From Chloroflexota bacterium (lineage in GTDB: Bacteria; Chloroflexota; Ktedonobacteria; Ktedonobacterales; Ktedonobacteraceae), in assembly GCA_005881995.1 (NCBI GenBank), contig VBHV01000221.1:6097-26558 (forward strand): 20,462 nt of DNA. The letters run 5' to 3'. Made by a program: the position numbers and the translations under genes. Position 1 is the stretch's first letter. Each line of letters starts with the position of its first letter. The notes under the pieces are model-generated. The model saw only the letters and a list, made by a program, of their open reading frames with translations, was not told the DNA's origin and did not search any database. Shown here in pieces: positions 8,051-16,291 of this stretch.

Positions 8051-9814
8051 TCACACTTCATTCCTCATGAGCCGCTGGCAGAGGACATAGTAGAAATCCA
8101 ACAAATTGGGCGTGCCAAGACCCGTGGAGTAATCCCAGCCAGGAGCAGCCGGATAGTACAGGTTATTGCCACGTGTGACATCATAATAAGGACGCATGCC
8201 ACTCAAGCCCTGGGCAACTGCATAGAATAGGTGCGGAGAGGCAGTGAACTTCCCAATCTGCTGTATCAAGCCCTCATTTACCAGCGCCAAACCTGCTGCC
8301 CAGATAGGAGCAGCCGCGCTGGTTCCGCCAACGGCTCCCCATTGTCCCTGAAAGTAGACGGCAAGGGCATCGGCGGCGGCTGATATATCGGGAAGCTGGC
8401 GATGATTGCCGTTGACAAACGAACTATTGACGCCATTTGCGGCCTGCCAACCTGGGCGACCAAAGACCTGGCTATTGCCTCCACCACTGCCCCACTGGTT
8501 TTTGCACCGGGAGAGATTTGATGCATCAGACCATACGACTTCATCCGCCCGGTTCTGATTGCCAGCGATCCTCAAAGTGGTGCCACCTACCGCGGTGGCC
8601 CAGGGATCGCTGGCCGGGAAACTGACCGAGAGGCTTCTATAGATGCCATCGGCGAAAGCTCCACAATCTCCACTGGCTATAAGAATACGCATATGTTCAA
8701 CCTGGGTCAGCAGCCGCAGACTCTGATCAATCGCGCTGCGATCATTGCCGGTCATGTCACCCTCTGCGTCTCCCAGGCTTATACTGACAACACTGCCCGC
8801 ATTCGCATTATTCGTGTTGTCATTGAGAATCTGTTGCAGTTCGTCGTTGACCTGCGACCAGATATCCCCATCGGAATTACCATCGGTCTGATAATCCACA
8901 ATGTTGATAGAACGGGCCAGGCCCGAGACCATCTGGATATCTAACGCAGTCTCACCCAGCGCCTGGCTGGGTTGCCCATCAACATTCACAACATTCAATT
9001 TGCCTTGAAAGTTGATGCAATCAAAGTAGTTCTGGACATCATCCTGGTAGAAACCGTCTATCTCAACCAGGTTCACGGTCATATTCTCTCCATGCCAGCC
9101 CTTGTTCCAGAGCTGATCATATCCATAGGCATGCGCTACATCTCTTGGCAAGAGCGTCCCATCAAGTGGATTACAATCCTGCGCTGTGTGATGGCTTGAT
9201 TGTGGGAAGGTAGCAGGCTGGAAAGTAAAAGCATGCTGCGGTGCGGAACTATAGTTGTCGAGTCCGGTAATCGCGGCTATAGAATCTACCAGGAAACGTG
9301 GTAATTTAGGCGGTGTAGCGGGCGCGAAAAAGGCGCGCCCATTGAACTGATGAATGACAAAATGAGTTTGCAACAGTTTGGCGAAGGTGCTGGCTTTCGC
9401 GTCGATACTGAGATGAGTACGCAGTTTACTCAAGTTCAAGACTATGCCACCAAGATTGAAGAAGTCTTTGATCCTTTGATAGGTTGCATCATCAATGCCA
9501 ATCTGATTCGCCAGTTGTTCCAGGTGCGAAGGCTGGTGCGGATGCACCTGGCTGCTCAATTTATCGAGAAGTGACTGGTTGACCTTGAAGGTGATGCGCA
9601 CATGCAATTTCGTCGCATCCGGCAAAGGCCCACTGACCGGCGAATTCAATCCCGGAGATGGGATACCCAGGTCTATAGCCACAAACTGAAGTGGAGCAGG
9701 TGCCCCACAACTGGCCAATAGAGGTACGAATAGTAGGAAAAGGGCCAGAGTAATTATCGCCAACCGGCATAATGGCTGACGAGAATATCCATGTTTGAGC
9801 GTCTCATTATCCAT
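8051..9814 (-). CDS. Sedolisin (S53) serine-carboxyl peptidase, predicted lipoprotein
   Basis: 587 residues, full length for a pro-sedolisin. This family of acid endopeptidases uses a Ser-Glu-Asp triad. An N-terminal signal with lipobox PLLASC (Cys36) predicts lipid anchoring outside the membrane. Residues about 66-170 are the activation pro-domain. The catalytic domain runs from about 215 to the end: GETALDIQM gives Glu288 and Asp292, IASGDCGA gives the oxyanion Asp383, and GGTSAAAP gives Ser499. The calcium-binding end is also present (Asp545 in YYDVTRGN, Asp561 in GWDYSTGLG). All key residues are present, so the enzyme should be active. GGAGG lies 10 nt before the ATG. It fits a heterotroph degrading protein outside the cell at acid pH. 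The gene stands before the two membrane-anchored paralogs on the same strand, but with its own spacing. Confidence 0.93.
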   Translation of the reverse strand: MDNETLKHGYSRQPLCRLAIITLALFLLFVPLLASCGAPAPLQFVAIDLGIPSPGLNSPVSGPLPDATKLHVRITFKVNQSLLDKLSSQVHPHQPSHLEQLANQIGIDDATYQRIKDFFNLGGIVLNLSKLRTHLSIDAKASTFAKLLQTHFVIHQFNGRAFFAPATPPKLPRFLVDSIAAITGLDNYSSAPQHAFTFQPATFPQSSHHTAQDCNPLDGTLLPRDVAHAYGYDQLWNKGWHGENMTVNLVEIDGFYQDDVQNYFDCINFQGKLNVVNVDGQPSQALGETALDIQMVSGLARSINIVDYQTDGNSDGDIWSQVNDELQQILNDNTNNANAGSVVSISLGDAEGDMTGNDRSAIDQSLRLLTQVEHMRILIASGDCGAFADGIYRSLSVSFPASDPWATAVGGTTLRIAGNQNRADEVVWSDASNLSRCKNQWGSGGGNSQVFGRPGWQAANGVNSSFVNGNHRQLPDISAAADALAVYFQGQWGAVGGTSAAAPIWAAGLALVNEGLIQQIGKFTASPHLFYAVAQGLSGMRPYYDVTRGNNLYYPAAPGWDYSTGLGTPNLLDFYYVLCQRLMRNEV

Positions 9815-9893
9815 ATGGAGAATTCCTCCAGAACAACAGCAGGTACCGATTCGTTCTCAACCCATTGAGAAAAGCGCAATTTCACTGCGCCTT

Positions 9894-9902
9894 CTTGTAT
9901 CA
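9894..9902 (-). promoter_or_regulatory. Possible extended -10 for the sedolisin gene
   Basis: Minus-strand TGATACAAG, 80 bases before the sedolisin start. It matches the TGN-TANANN pattern seen before other genes here, but the last base is not T and no -35 is seen. Confidence 0.25.
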
Positions 9903-9949
9903 CGGTTTGTTGACGAAAATCAGTTCACATCTATTGCTCCTGCGGAATA

Positions 9950-9958
9950 TGCTATACT
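9950..9958 (+). promoter_or_regulatory. Extended -10 promoter element for the acetyltransferase gene
   Basis: TGCTATACT, an extended -10 about 70 nt before the ATG at 10028. No -35 is seen at the right spacing. Confidence 0.4.
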
Positions 9959-10027
9959 GAAATGCGTTCATCTATTCTGAGGTGAACTCTTATTTTCTGC
10001 GAACATATAAACAATCAAGGCAACATT

Positions 10028-10594
10028 ATGCAATCATCTTCTCATCCGCAATTTGTGTTACCCATCAGCCGACCTGTGATGCGCTTTGGCGAGAACGAGC
10101 CGTGCGAAGTACGATCAGTTGATAGCACGCTTGAACTGACTGATGATGATTTAGAGACCATTGTGAATATTTGCAATGAAAAGCTCATCTACAATCGCCT
10201 TTTTAAAGAAAGATTCAATGGAGAGATTTACTCGCTAGTACATGCGGAAAGGTTCTCAACATGGGCACGAGAGGGCTGGCAAAGAAACGAGTGGTTTATG
10301 TTTCTCATCAGAAATTCTGAGAAACGCATTATTGGAGCCATCGATATCAAATCCGCGATGATGGATGAGGCGGAGATAGGATACTGGGCCAGTTCAGGAA
10401 GCCCAGGAATAATGACGAATACAGCCATTGAGCTTTGCCACGTAGCAAAAGAAGCCGGATACCCCCGTCTATATGCTCTTATCGCACGAGATAACGAGAA
10501 ATCAATCCGAGTCGTCTTAAAAGCGCAATTTGTGCAAGATGGCGAAGTAGAGCGAGATGGAAAGCATTATTTGAAATTTACGAAGACGCTGTGA
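10028..10594 (+). CDS. GNAT family N-acetyltransferase (RimJ/RimL-like)
   Basis: 188 residues. The protein has the layout of an acetyl-CoA-dependent N-acyltransferase. A helix-rich start contains NICNEKLIYNRLFKERF, then come the central strands WFMFLIRNSEKRIIGAIDIK and EAEIGYWASSGSPGIMT, where the acetyl-CoA pyrophosphate loop should lie. The usual Q/R-x-x-G-x-G/A of that loop is reduced to SGSPGIMT. The end, YPRLYALIARDNEKSIRVVL followed by KAQF, is the typical 'N.aSi.vl.kagF' segment of RimJ/RimL-like members. Substrate unknown: a ribosomal protein, a small amine and an antibiotic are all possible. The ribosome site is weak (AAGG, 7 nt). It appears to be a single-gene unit, because uvrB has its own promoter. 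Confidence 0.85.
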   Translation: MQSSSHPQFVLPISRPVMRFGENEPCEVRSVDSTLELTDDDLETIVNICNEKLIYNRLFKERFNGEIYSLVHAERFSTWAREGWQRNEWFMFLIRNSEKRIIGAIDIKSAMMDEAEIGYWASSGSPGIMTNTAIELCHVAKEAGYPRLYALIARDNEKSIRVVLKAQFVQDGEVERDGKHYLKFTKTL

Positions 10595-10653
10595 ATTATT
10601 ACATAATTTTGATAGATCACGCTGCTTAAAAGGTGATTTTCGGCTCAAGAACG

Positions 10654-10662
10654 TGGTATAAT
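10654..10662 (+). promoter_or_regulatory. Extended -10 promoter element for uvrB
   Basis: TGGTATAAT, a near-perfect extended -10 with full TATAAT, about 48 nt before the uvrB ATG. No convincing -35 and no LexA-like palindrome were seen. Confidence 0.5.
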
Positions 10663-10709
10663 ACAGGAATTGGAAAGAATATTCTATAAATATATGAGGG
10701 ATAGAGAGT

Positions 10710-12678
10710 ATGCCAGAATTTAAGGTCGAGGCGCCATTCCAGCCAACTGGAGATCAACCCGAAGCTATTACTACATTAGTGGATGGTATACGAAAAAACT
10801 ATAAGGATCAAACGCTGCTGGGAGTGACGGGCAGTGGGAAAACCTATACTGTTGCAAAGATAATTGAGCAGGTGCAAAAATCGACGCTGGTGCTAGCGCC
10901 CAACAAGACGCTGGCAGCGCAGCTTTACAGTGAATTTAAAGAATTTTTCCCCAATAATGCCGTTGAGTACTTTGTCTCCTACTATGACTACTACCAGCCG
11001 GAAGCCTACATTCCCCGTACCGATACTTACGTCGAAAAAGAGAGTATGCTCAACGAGGAGATCGAAAAGCTGCGGCTCTCGACGACGCGCAGCTTATTTG
11101 AGCGGAAAGATGTGTTGATCGTAGCCTCCGTCTCGTGTATCTACGGCCTGGGCAGTCCAGAAGAATACGGCGAAGTCGTCCTGACCCTGAAGGTGGGAGA
11201 GGAACGTCGCAGGGATAAGATTTTACGGCATCTGACCGAGATTCAGTATGAGCGTAACGACGCAAACTTCATACCTGGAGATATTCCCTGCCTACGAGGA
11301 TGTAGCGGTGCGCATCGAATTTTTCGGTGACGAAATCGAGCGTATGACCGAGATCGATCCGCTTACGGGCGAAGTGCTGGGGAAGCGACAACGGCTGGAT
11401 ATCTACCCCGCCAAGCACTGGGTTACGACGCAGGAGCGTCTGAATAAGGCCATCGAATTGATTGAAGCCGAGTTACAGGAACGCCTGGAGGAGTTGGAGT
11501 CAGATGGCAAGCTGCTGGAAGCGGCGCGCCTGAAGCAGCGCACCAATTTTGACATCGAGATGCTGCGCGAAACCGGCTTTTGCTCAGGCGTCGAGAACTA
11601 TTCGCGCCACCTGGCGGGACGCGGGCCGGGAGACCAGCCCTGGACGCTTATGGATTACATGCCAGATGATTACCTGCTGGTGGTAGACGAGTCGCATGTC
11701 GCGTTGCCGCAGGTGCGCGGTATGTTCGCGGGCGACCGCTCGCGCAAGCAGGTACTGGTTGACTATGGTTTTCGCCTGCCGTCCGCGCTTGATAATCGCC
11801 CCCTCACCTTTACGGAGTTCGAGCAGCAGATCAACCAGGCGCTTTTCGTTTCCGCGACTCCTGGTCCCTACGAATACGAACACAGCGCCGCCATTGCGGA
11901 ACAGGTCATTCGCCCGAGCGGGTTGCTCGATCCTGAGATCAGCGTACGCTCCACAAAGGGACAGATCGATGACCTTCTGACAGAGATTCGCAAACGTACC
12001 GAGAAAAAGCAGCGCGTACTTGTCACTACGCTAACCAAGAAGATGGCGGAAGATCTGGCTGACTATATGCAAGAGATCAATATCAAGGTGCATTACCTGC
12101 ACTCTGAAATTGACACGATTGAGCGCATCGAAATTCTGCGCGACTTGCGCCTGGGCGTCTACGATGTGGTGGTTGGCATTAACCTGCTGCGTGAGGGTCT
12201 CGACCTGCCAGAGGTTTCGCTGGTCGCCATCCTCGACGCTGATAAAGAGGGATTCCTGCGCTCAGATAGGTCGCTGATCCAGACCATAGGGCGCGCCGCC
12301 CGTCATATTGAAGGCAGCGTGATTATGTACGCCGACACTATAACGAAGTCGATGGAACGGGCAATCGATGAGACCAATCGCCGCCGCGCACGACAAACAG
12401 CTTTCAACGAGCGCAACAGTATTACCCCGCGCGGCATTACGAAAGATGTCAGGACCCTTTCGGAACGCATCAAGGCTATGAGCGGCGTGAACGTCGAGGC
12501 AGCGGCTGATGGCAAAGCGGTTGCGTTAGCCCTGGCAGGCATTCCAAAAGATGAGGCGCTCCGCTTGATTAAAGACCTGGAATCTCAGATGCGTAATGCG
12601 GCTAAACAACTGGAATTTGAGAAGGCGGCGCAGTTGCGCGACCAGATTATCGAGATACGCCGCTCGATGATCGAGTAA
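10710..12678 (+). pseudogene. uvrB: UvrB, excinuclease ABC subunit B, frame broken by a short internal deletion
   Basis: UvrB is the DNA-damage-verifying helicase-like subunit of nucleotide excision repair; it takes over damage from UvrA and recruits UvrC. The first frame (10710-11330) gives the Walker A GVTGSGKT (38-45) and the damage-probing hairpin [12 protein letters not shown] (91-102), and matches the family to QYERNDANF (to 187). The second frame (from about 11278) resumes at [17 protein letters not shown] and carries DESH (motif II), QTIGRAAR (motif VI) and the C-terminal UVR helix pair that binds UvrC. Known UvrBs have about 12 residues (RGTFRVRGDV-type) between the F and EIFP. Here there are only 7 nt (11271-11277), so about 29 nt are missing. 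Restoring them gives about 665 residues, the usual length. As written, the protein stops at residue 206 and would be inactive. The ribosome site is GAGGG about 9 nt before the ATG. Confidence 0.95.
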
Positions 12679-12719
12679 ATAATGATATCAACAGAATATG
12701 GTTGGCACAGGAGTATGCA

Positions 12720-13734
12720 ATGGGGATGCAGGATGCCATTCAACCTCTCTCTGGGAATACGAAAGGTGTAGGGGCACAATTCATCATGCCCTTAAGGGTG
12801 AATGATATCGGTAATGTTCAAGGGCACAATGAATTGCGCCCCTACATTTGGCTCTGTATTGTCATCATATTTCTACTCACGGCCTGCACTACCTCAAGCT
12901 CGATGTGCCAGTCCGCAGGATGTCCTCATACGCACATTTTATGGCGGGGGCAAGCTGGGAACCTTAGAGTTCAGTCCTGAGATCAGCATTTACGGCGATG
13001 GAAGGTATATTCTTGGTCCAGGGCTGCAAATGCACGAGGGACAATTGAATAGTGCGGCGCTGCAACAACTCCTGCACACTCTGGTCGATACAGATGGATT
13101 ACTCAAGCTCAGTCGCCAGCAGTTTTACGATATTCCTGACCAGAATGCGACACAATTGCAATTGACGCTCAACGGCACGCATTATACTTATTTGTATGGC
13201 GCATTCGGCAACCTTCAGGAGAGCGCGCAGGATATCGACGGGTACCGGCGACTAGGCATGGCTTTAACGAGCATTCGAGATGCATTGAATGGCTCAACCC
13301 ATGCCTATGCCAGCCAGAACATGATCTTACTCGTCCGCCTGGATTTTAGCCCGGACCTGGCACAAAACATTCCTTATTGGGCATTCCAGGATTTTCGCCT
13401 GGGTGATGTCGCCATCTATGAATGTGGTGTGACGCCACAAGATATCAATGGCCCTAATGCTGATTCGGGCTGCCTGACCTATACTTCTCCTCGTAATGTA
13501 ATAGGACTCAGTACACAACAATTGCAGGCGATTACGGCACTGATGCACGACCAACATCAAGGCGTATTTCTTGAAGGGGGGATTTACTACAGCGTGGCGT
13601 TACGGCCATTATTGCCCGACGAATTACTGCAAATGAGGGTCGCCATGCTGGGAAGTGGGGAATTAAGCTATACCGGTATACCGCTGCACCAAGGGCCAGT
13701 GCCAACTCCTGTGCCAACGCCGAGGGGCGGGTAA
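12720..13734 (+). pseudogene. Putative lipoprotein of unknown function, frame broken and with an inserted palindromic element
   Basis: The chosen start, ATG 12720, has AGGAG with a 6-nt spacer. That frame encodes a short lead, then the palindromic element (12767-12846), then a signal helix and lipobox, YIWLCIVIIFLLTAC (Cys codon 12885-12887). After the Cys the sensible frame switches between 12888 and 12921: the body of the protein (VLIRTFYGGGKLGTLEF onward, through FTPEISIYGDGRY-like beta segments) is in the +1 frame and ends at 13734 with a Pro-rich tail (TPVPTPRGG). The body is about 270 residues, beta-rich, with no catalytic motif seen. The gene begins 41 nt after uvrB and probably shares its transcript. 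If the element is discounted, the signal peptide would have a normal short start. An internal ATG at 12786, supplied by the element, is an alternative start. Family not recognised. Confidence 0.7.
12767..12846. repeat. 80-bp palindromic element (inverted pair of repeat units), MITE/REP-like
   Basis: The left arm begins GTAGGGGCACAATTCATCAT at 12768, and the right arm ends GGGCACAATGAATTGCGCCC followed by CTAC at 12845. Each arm is about 26 nt and they match as inverted repeats with three differences; the flanking T and A extend the match by one. The middle 26 nt include a GATATC palindrome. The unit also occurs singly at 3392-3418. The element is 78 nt between GTA and TAC, a multiple of three, and is read through in the lipoprotein frame. 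No target duplication is clear. Confidence 0.75.
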
Positions 13735-13771
13735 TCAATAGTGCTAGATGGTCGCCATGCCTGACGGGGTG

Positions 13772-13780
13772 TGATATACT
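13772..13780 (+). promoter_or_regulatory. Extended -10 promoter element for the Arg-rich protein gene
   Basis: TGATATACT, extended -10, placing the start of transcription near 13787 and leaving a leader of about 150 nt before the ATG at 13938. No -35 is seen. Confidence 0.4.
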
Positions 13781-13786
13781 ATATAC

Positions 13787-13937
13787 AGGGCGCTACCTTC
13801 ACACATTCCTTCAGGACATTAGCGCGTAAAATTTGGAGCGAGGGCGGAAAGACCGACGGGAACCTCATAGTATGGAACTTGCCAATCCGTCAACCCCGTA
13901 AAAGTAAACCTCATCTAGGCCAATTTGGAAAGGACAC
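13787..13937 (+). promoter_or_regulatory. Possible structured 5' leader of the Arg-rich protein gene
   Basis: The roughly 150-nt leader holds several short complementary pairs in a nested order: GCGCTA (13790-13795) with TAGCGC (13820-13825), GAGG with CCTC around 13850-13866, CGG-AAAGA-CCG inside it, and GACGG with CCGTC (near 13886). The segment AATCCGTCAACCCCGTAAAAG resembles, with a gap, the 3' end of c-di-AMP (ydaO) riboswitches, but the other ydaO hallmarks are missing. The leader ends in GGAAAGGA before the ATG. Confidence 0.25.
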
Positions 13938-15212
13938 ATGACCAAAAATTTCGACAAGCAGTCGCGAGACGACGAGCGACCGTACTCGCGCAATTCATCC
14001 TCCGGCAGGTATGGAGAAGAGCGGTCTCCCAGGCCTGCCAGACCCCGACTTAACCGTAATATAGTAGACCGGGCATGGGAGAATGGCGCACGCCAGAACC
14101 ATGCTGATTACCGCGCGCGCAACCCGCATGGTCCAAACAACGCTCAACATGGTCAGCCGCCACGTGATAACTGGCGAAGTCACCAGCAATCTGATCAGCC
14201 TTCCGCTCAAAACAGTCGCGATAACCGCAAGCCCTACAAGCCCTATGGAAACCGCCAGGATGATCATCGACAGAGTGAGCGCGCTCCCAATCGCTACCAG
14301 GGATCGCGTCCGCGTTCTTTCGATTCTGGCGGGCGCAAGTTTGACGAGCAGCAGTATGATGAGCGTCGCGGCAATACCCCCAGGCCCTCGAGCGGAGCGC
14401 CACGTCCTGGGTACCGTGATACATCACGTTATCCCAATAACCGTCCACCGGCACGTGATTTCAACCGTGACAACGAGCGCGGGCAAGGACGCCCTTTCGA
14501 GCGAGAGGAACGGCCTGCTCGACCATACAATCGTGATAATCGCCAACCTCCCCGCTATGACCGGGATGACCGCCAGGAGCGCCCTTACAATCGCGATGAG
14601 CGTCCACCTCGTCGTTTCGAGCGTTTCGACCGGGAGAGTCGCAACTCGCGTGGATATGATCGCGGCAGGCGGCAGGGACGCGGCGAAGGACAACCCGACT
14701 CGCACAATCCCCGCTGGCAGAGCCGTCCAGAGCGGTTTACGCCTCGACCGCGGCAATTTCAAAGTCCGGCGCCAGGGCGCGAACAGTTCGAAGGTGATTA
14801 CGAACATTTTGATGCGCGTAATGCTCTCCCAGAGGTCGAAGAACGCGAGGTAACACGCTTGCCCGATGGCCGTGTGCTGAAAGGCCCGCGCGAGGTACAA
14901 CAGAGAGATGCCGAATTCTGGACAGGTGTGAACGAAGAGACTACGTCTCTGATGCCACACACCGAGCCACGGGTGAACACAGATGAAGGTGAAGCGGAAG
15001 AACGCGAGACCGCATCTGACTCCTCTGAGTCCATTGAAGCAGTTGAGCCGGTCGATTCATCGCCGAGCGAGAAAAAGCGGAAAACTCGTACACGTGCTGC
15101 CAGCTCGGTAGTACGCACTAGAAAAACCGCTGGCAAGAAGAAGGCTACGGGTGCAGGTCCTGCGAAAAGCAAGCCTTCACAACGCGGATATAAGTGGCCG
15201 ACATCGGAATAA
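13938..15212 (+). CDS. Arg/Asp/Asn/Tyr-rich intrinsically disordered protein, possibly RNA-binding
   Basis: 424 residues, almost wholly low complexity and highly charged, with no membrane segment. Residues about 1-290 are rich in Arg, Asp, Asn, Gln, Pro and Tyr. Between 174 and 243 a loose repeat of the form [YF]-x-R-[DE]-x-R recurs about seven times (FNRDNER, FEREER, YNRDNR, YDRDDR, YNRDER, FERFDR, YDRGRR). Residues 298-330 (PEVEEREVTRLPDGRVLKG and on to FWTG) look like a small conserved segment. An acidic Ser/Glu stretch (345-378) and a basic Lys/Arg/Ala tail (379-424) follow. Such Arg-aromatic repeats are typical of proteins that bind RNA or form condensates; the role here is inference. 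AAAGGA lies just before the ATG. The stop codon overlaps a GTG that could start the radical SAM gene, so the two are probably translated together. Confidence 0.8.
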   Translation: MTKNFDKQSRDDERPYSRNSSSGRYGEERSPRPARPRLNRNIVDRAWENGARQNHADYRARNPHGPNNAQHGQPPRDNWRSHQQSDQPSAQNSRDNRKPYKPYGNRQDDHRQSERAPNRYQGSRPRSFDSGGRKFDEQQYDERRGNTPRPSSGAPRPGYRDTSRYPNNRPPARDFNRDNERGQGRPFEREERPARPYNRDNRQPPRYDRDDRQERPYNRDERPPRRFERFDRESRNSRGYDRGRRQGRGEGQPDSHNPRWQSRPERFTPRPRQFQSPAPGREQFEGDYEHFDARNALPEVEEREVTRLPDGRVLKGPREVQQRDAEFWTGVNEETTSLMPHTEPRVNTDEGEAEERETASDSSESIEAVEPVDSSPSEKKRKTRTRAASSVVRTRKTAGKKKATGAGPAKSKPSQRGYKWPTSE

Positions 15213-15217
15213 CTGGC

Positions 15218-16162
15218 ATGCTGTACCCGAGCTATCTCAATCTCTATGAAACAGGCGAACTGGCAGAGCGCGCAGCCGCGGCCTGGGAGGTTTTGCGAAG
15301 CTGCACTATCTGCCCACAGAACTGCCGCTGTAATCGTATCGCAGGCAAGACGGGCGTATGCAGGTCTGGTACCGAGGCCATCGTCGCATCCTGGAACGTT
15401 CACAGGAGAGAAGAACCACCTATTACCGGCACACGAGGAGCAGGCACCATCTTCTTCGGCTATTGCCAGGCGCGCTGTACCTACTGCCAGAACTTCTCCT
15501 TGAGTCAGGGAGGATTGGGGCATCGCGTCGGGCCAGAACGCCTGGCCGATATGATGATGTACCTGCAGAAGAAAAAATGCCATAACCTGGACCTGGTAAC
15601 ACCCACACACTTTGTACCACAGATTCTTGCCGCGCTGGTCATCGCCTGTGGGAAAGGTCTGCGCCTGCCAATAGTGTACAACTGCGCGGGATACGAAAAC
15701 CTGGAAACGTTGCAGTTGTTGGATGGGGTGGTCGATATTTACCTGCCCGATTCCAAATACTCCGATAACAAAAATGCGCTGCGTACTTCCAAGATGCCGC
15801 ATTACGTCGAGTCAAATCAGATCACCCTGCGTGAGATGTACCGCCAGGTGGGGCCATTAGAACTCGACGAGGAGGGTATCGCGCGGCGCGGCTTACTGAT
15901 TCGCCACCTGGTAATGCCAGAAGACATCTCTGGCACGCGCGAGGTGCTGCGCTGGATCGCGGAAGAACTGGGGCCTGATACACCCGTGAGCTTAATGGAC
16001 CAGTATTTTCCGGCCTGGAAAGCGGTTAATGACCCCATCTTGAACCGGCGCCTGACCTGGATAGAGTACCGGGCCGCGATGGATGCGTTGGAAGATTTGA
16101 ATTTGACCGCCGGGTACGTGCAAGAAGACCTGATGGAACTCGATGAAACCTCCAATGTCTAG
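15218..16162 (+). CDS. Radical SAM protein of the PflX-like (COG1313) family
   Basis: 314 residues from ATG 15218 (MLYPSYLNLYETGEL), which matches the usual family start. A GTG at 15194 would add 8 residues and overlap the previous stop by 19 nt. The radical SAM cluster motif is CQARCTYC (Cys83, 87, 90, the CX3CX2C form), binding a 4Fe-4S cluster with S-adenosylmethionine. An N-terminal Cys set (CTICPQNC at 29-36 and Cys48 in GKTGVC) is typical of this family and may hold another metal site. Later family segments are TPTHFVPQI, VYNCAGYENLETL, PDSKYSDNKNA and HLVMPEDISGTREVLRW. The family is related to glycyl-radical activases, but its substrate is unknown. It is intact. It follows directly on the Arg-rich protein gene, so the two may share a task. 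Confidence 0.9.
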   Translation: MLYPSYLNLYETGELAERAAAAWEVLRSCTICPQNCRCNRIAGKTGVCRSGTEAIVASWNVHRREEPPITGTRGAGTIFFGYCQARCTYCQNFSLSQGGLGHRVGPERLADMMMYLQKKKCHNLDLVTPTHFVPQILAALVIACGKGLRLPIVYNCAGYENLETLQLLDGVVDIYLPDSKYSDNKNALRTSKMPHYVESNQITLREMYRQVGPLELDEEGIARRGLLIRHLVMPEDISGTREVLRWIAEELGPDTPVSLMDQYFPAWKAVNDPILNRRLTWIEYRAAMDALEDLNLTAGYVQEDLMELDETSNV

Positions 16163-16176
16163 AGATGGCTACCGCG

Positions 16177-16185
16177 TGCTATAAT
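16177..16185 (+). promoter_or_regulatory. Extended -10 promoter element for the prenyl synthase gene
   Basis: TGCTATAAT, extended -10 with perfect TATAAT, about 107 nt before the ATG at 16292. Transcription would start near 16192, upstream of the hairpin at 16218-16256. Confidence 0.45.
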
Positions 16186-16217
16186 CTGAAAAAGCATCAA
16201 AAACCCAGGGGTACCTT

Positions 16218-16256
16218 GAGAGGCGGCGTACAATGTGTACGGTCCGCTTCTCTTTT
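16218..16256 (+). terminator. Intrinsic terminator-like hairpin in the prenyl synthase leader
   Basis: GAGAGGCGG and CGTAC (16218-16231), a 5-nt loop, then GTACG and CCGCTTCTC (to 16252) with a 2-nt bulge, followed by TTTT. The stem has about 14 pairs, one of them G-T. It may end transcripts of the radical SAM gene. Because a strong -10 lies before it, it could instead be an attenuator for the prenyl synthase gene. Confidence 0.65.
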
Positions 16257-16291
16257 AGTCAAGTGCCACACCACCGAAATGGAGAGTCCCT

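Noticed and set aside
9872..9890. Small hairpin (GCGCA/TGCGC) followed by TTTTC on the minus strand before the sedolisin gene
   Set aside because: The stem has only 5 pairs and overlaps the predicted transcription start, so it is not a credible attenuator.
13840..13905. SRP RNA-like words (ACTTGCCAATCC, CAACCCCG)
   Set aside because: The GGAAGG tetraloop region and the characteristic domain IV order are missing, so it is not an SRP RNA.
14050..14960. Long open frames on both strands inside the Arg-rich protein gene
   Set aside because: They arise from the biased codon composition (Arg/Asp/Asn repeats), have no ribosome sites and no family likeness.
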